Shown here piece by piece: positions 61,669 to 64,000 of a stretch of 64,000 bases of DNA. The stretch's first letter is position 1. Every line of letters begins with the position of its first letter. Where the stretch lies: NCBI GenBank assembly GCA_013178125.1, contig JABLXJ010000001.1:62001-126000 (forward strand), written 5' to 3'. The notes under the pieces are model-generated. The model was not told the DNA's origin. It saw nothing but the letters and a program-made list of their open reading frames with translations, and made no database searches. This stretch comes from Bacillota bacterium. Its GTDB lineage: Bacteria; Bacillota; SHA-98; Ch115; JABLXJ01. The position numbers and the translations under genes were made by a program.

Positions 61669-62145
61669 ATGAACCTGCGAAAAGAAGAAAACTGTGGGAA
61701 GAAGAAAAGGGTAATGTTTCTTTGTACCGGCAACTCATGTCGAAGCCAGATGGCTGAGGGGTTTGCCAGGGTATTGTTCGGGGATAACTGGGAGGTTTAT
61801 AGCACAGGGATCGAGCCTGCCGGCCTCAATCGCAGGGCTATTGAGGTTATGCGTGAGGTAGGGATTGACATCTCGATGCAGACCTCGGACCCCATCGAAC
61901 CTGAGCTTCTCAAAAAGATGGACCTGGTTGTGACCCTTTGTGGTGGCGCAGAGGAGAGGTGCCCTATGACACCTCCCGCGGTGAGACGCATCCACTGGCC
62001 CCTACCGGACCCCGCCAAGGCAAAGGGCCGGGAGGAGGAAATCATGGCCCAATTTCGCCGGGTAAGGGATGATATAAGAAGGCGAGTCGAGGAATTGCTG
62101 GGTCTCAGTGATTCCTGTTGTTCGGGGGAGGGGCATATGGTATAA
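61669..62145 (+). CDS. arsC: Arsenate reductase (thioredoxin-coupled, LMW phosphatase fold)
   Basis: 158 residues. The phosphate loop [13 protein letters not shown] gives the nucleophile Cys19 and Arg25; redox cysteines Cys91 and Cys98 lie in [10 protein letters not shown] and the acid DP appears in [10 protein letters not shown]. These three cysteines are the pattern of the thioredoxin-linked ArsC of Gram-positive bacteria, which reduces arsenate to arsenite. ATG 61669 follows GGGAG; a GTG-type start at 61651 is possible. No arsB/acr3 or arsR is next to it in this window. Confidence 0.92.
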   Translation: MNLRKEENCGKKKRVMFLCTGNSCRSQMAEGFARVLFGDNWEVYSTGIEPAGLNRRAIEVMREVGIDISMQTSDPIEPELLKKMDLVVTLCGGAEERCPMTPPAVRRIHWPLPDPAKAKGREEEIMAQFRRVRDDIRRRVEELLGLSDSCCSGEGHMV

Positions 62146-62269
62146 TAAAAGTACTGCTGGTGGAACAGCAGGCTCAATCCGGATTGGCCTAAGGTATCGC
62201 ATCAACGACAGGGATTTCGAAGCAGAGCTTCTGATATCTGATAGCTTTAGGTTTCTGGTGGGGGGAACA

Positions 62270-64000
62270 ATGCAACCTTTACTCGAGATCAGGGGCTTGG
62301 CAGCAGAAGGTCCGGCAAATGGTCAGGGGCTAAGTGATATAGACTTCGACCTTCACCCGAATGAAATCCATGCGATTATAGGCGAAAGTGGTAGTGGAAA
62401 GTCCACTTTTGCAAGAGTATTATCAGGTTTACATCCATATTCGGCAGGAAGCCTATGCATAAAGGGTAGAAAGATTGAAATCAGGTCACTGAAAGATGCA
62501 AGGAGGTACGGGATAAGCACTGTATACGAGGAACCCCCACTTCACCCGTTTCTCTCGGTAGAAGAGAATATATATTTGGGTTTGTTGCCGATTACTTTGC
62601 CCACCAGAATTATTTCAGCGAAAAAGCTTAGAACCGACTGTCGAAAACTTCTTGATAATTTAGAGATAGACATTAATCCTGCTAAGCTAGTCAAAGAGCT
62701 CAAATTGGGAGACAGACAACTCATCGCGATTGCGAAAGCATTAGCCTCCGACCCATCTATCTTAGTCATGGATGAACCATGTAATGGATTGGATGAAACT
62801 CAAAAGGCTAAGCTTTTTCAATTGATACGAGGATGCGCTAACAAAGGATTAGGTGTTATCTATTTATCGCAGAGATTGGAAGAAGTGCTTCAGGTAGCTA
62901 ATAGGGTTAGTGTTTTAAAGAATGGAATGCTGCGCGGGACATTGTCAGCAGCCGAGGCCCAGAGACATCCCGAGAGAATATTCCGAGTCATGCTCGACAA
63001 AAATCGGAGTGTTGTTCTCGATGATGATTATATGCAGCAAATGTTGCCCGAAAAGATGGGAGGGGTGGTCGACACTTTCTTTCGTACCACAGAGCTTCTT
63101 GCGTCGGAATATGAACTTCAGGATGTTCTAAATTTTATCTCAAAAAGAGCGATGTCCATAATGAATTCAGATTCATGCGTGATTCAGATTATAGATGAGG
63201 AAACGGGGAGTATAGTCAATAGGCGTAAATATGATGAAGGTAAATCTATTGAGGTTCAACTCAAGGAAAGTTTGATAAAGACCGTGATTGAAAACGGAAC
63301 TCCTTTTTACATTACCAACCTGGGTGGTAAAGATGATGCGGCTAGATATTTCATCGAAGAACCCGAAAGTTCCATCGGTGCCTTTTTATGTGTGCCCATA
63401 AAGATAAGATCCAGAATCGCTGGTGTCATAGAGGTTTTCTATACTTCTCTACACCAATTTACTCCCAGGGAAATTGAGGTCATATCGACCTTCGCTAACC
63501 AGGCAGCTCTTGCCATTGAAAATACTCGTTTACTGGGACGATCAGCCCTTTTACAGGAAGCACACCATAGAATAAAGAACAATCTTCAGTCGATAATTAG
63601 CCTACTCTCCCTCCAGCTCGATTTTATGGAATGTAAGTCTATTGAATCTGCAATCAACGATACTATATCTCGTATAAAGGCAATCGCCTTGGTACATGAT
63701 TTGCTTTCCAAAGATGAAAAAGGGATAGGCGTCATCAATGTAAAGAAAATCCTGGAGACGGTGATTTCGTCCCTTAAACATCCATTTTTGGAAAGCGGTA
63801 AAGTTAATTTGATCGTATCCGGGGAGGGTTCAATGCTTTCATATAGAAAAGCGGCCTCCCTTTCGTTGGTGGTCAATGAACTTGTATCTAATTGCTTGAA
63901 GCATGCTTTCCCGGACGGAAGGGGGGGTGAGATCATCGTGAGTACGTTTGTTATGAATAATAAGTTCATAATTGAAATCCGGGATAATGGTGTAGGTCTC
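62270..64000 (+). CDS. ABC ATPase domain-GAF-HisKA_2 histidine kinase fusion, 3' end outside window
   Basis: 577 codons open to the window edge, ATG 62270 after GGTGGGGGGA. Residues 1-245: sugar-type ABC ATPase (Walker A GESGSGKST 38-46; Walker B ILVMDEP 164-170). Key residues are altered: Q-loop VYEEP (Gln to Glu87), signature LKLGDRQ in place of LSxGQQQ (144-150), H-loop YLSQRLEE (His to Gln201). Residues ~265-425: GAF domain (SKRAMSIMNSDSCVIQIID, AFLCVPIKIRSRIAGVIEVFY). Residues ~426-480: HisKA_2 dimerisation region with HHRIKNNLQ (His433). Residues ~510-577: HATPase domain with NELVSN (Asn536 box) and RDNGVGL. Cytoplasmic, no membrane segment. I know of no standard family with this order; it may sense transporter or nucleotide state and signal to a response regulator beyond the window. 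Confidence 0.93.
   Translation, partial: MQPLLEIRGLAAEGPANGQGLSDIDFDLHPNEIHAIIGESGSGKSTFARVLSGLHPYSAGSLCIKGRKIEIRSLKDARRYGISTVYEEPPLHPFLSVEENIYLGLLPITLPTRIISAKKLRTDCRKLLDNLEIDINPAKLVKELKLGDRQLIAIAKALASDPSILVMDEPCNGLDETQKAKLFQLIRGCANKGLGVIYLSQRLEEVLQVANRVSVLKNGMLRGTLSAAEAQRHPERIFRVMLDKNRSVVLDDDYMQQMLPEKMGGVVDTFFRTTELLASEYELQDVLNFISKRAMSIMNSDSCVIQIIDEETGSIVNRRKYDEGKSIEVQLKESLIKTVIENGTPFYITNLGGKDDAARYFIEEPESSIGAFLCVPIKIRSRIAGVIEVFYTSLHQFTPREIEVISTFANQAALAIENTRLLGRSALLQEAHHRIKNNLQSIISLLSLQLDFMECKSIESAINDTISRIKAIALVHDLLSKDEKGIGVINVKKILETVISSLKHPFLESGKVNLIVSGEGSMLSYRKAASLSLVVNELVSNCLKHAFPDGRGGEIIVSTFVMNNKFIIEIRDNGVGL

Overview
The window looks like chromosomal DNA of an endospore-forming Bacillota (clostridial-type Firmicute). 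The evidence is an alpha/beta-type small acid-soluble spore protein gene near 6.0-6.3 kb, an AgrB/AgrD-type peptide signalling pair, strong AGGAGG-type ribosome binding sites with frequent GTG/TTG starts, a SAM-I riboswitch, and no outer-membrane genes. I cannot name the species. The first 18 kb and the 54-62 kb block read as GC-richer than 18.6-35 kb and 41-50 kb, which hold AT-richer catabolic cassettes. This is an impression by eye, not a calculation.

Layout. 0-6 kb: 3' end of a Crp/Fnr regulator, a secreted glycine-rich protein, tRNA-Ser(GCU), a polar amino-acid ABC importer whose permease carries an extracytoplasmic PEGA domain, and an EamA exporter. 6-9.1 kb: spore protein (minus strand), then a galactose operon (small His-rich protein, galT, galK). 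9.5-12.4 kb: two radical-SAM genes. 12.9-16.0 kb: an Agr-like locus (AgrB, a 40-residue AgrD, a membrane protein) overlapping a PAS-GGDEF-HD-GYP cyclic-di-GMP enzyme, with no AgrC/AgrA. 16.2-18.3 kb: a PfkB kinase-DeoC aldolase fusion and a truncated alcohol dehydrogenase.

18.7-27.8 kb: an IclR-headed amino-acid catabolic cassette (two DapA-family lyases, class-V aminotransferase, alanine dehydrogenase, ABC importer). 28.3-36.0 kb: a GntR-headed sugar cassette (isomerase/epimerase, ABC importer, SIS protein, FGGY kinase). 36.5-40 kb: SAM-I riboswitch, metY, metX, metW. 40.1-50.5 kb: an Rrf2 regulator, then a SorC-headed cassette that resembles the Lsr/Rha import systems (FGGY kinase, LsrB/RbsB-type binding protein, ATPase, two permeases) plus a URO-D-family and an AllA-family protein. 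50.5-53.1 kb: a frameshifted gene, a CBS-GGDEF protein with an overlapping partner, two gene remnants and tRNA-Arg(ACG). 53.1-54.7 kb: an insertion sequence with doubled terminal repeats. 54.8-62.1 kb: AsnC-aminotransferase pair, two-gene SUF system with an Rrf2 regulator and a tandem operator, azlCD, a secreted acidic protein, a broken CorA remnant, arsenate reductase.

The window ends inside a 577-codon open frame (62270 onward) that joins a sugar-type ABC ATPase domain with altered Q-loop, signature and H-loop to a GAF domain and a HisKA_2 histidine kinase. I consider this and the Agr/cyclic-di-GMP locus the two most likely undescribed systems. The fusion suggests signalling that reads the state of a transporter or of ATP. 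The Agr locus suggests a peptide signal that feeds cyclic-di-GMP turnover instead of a classical two-component pair.
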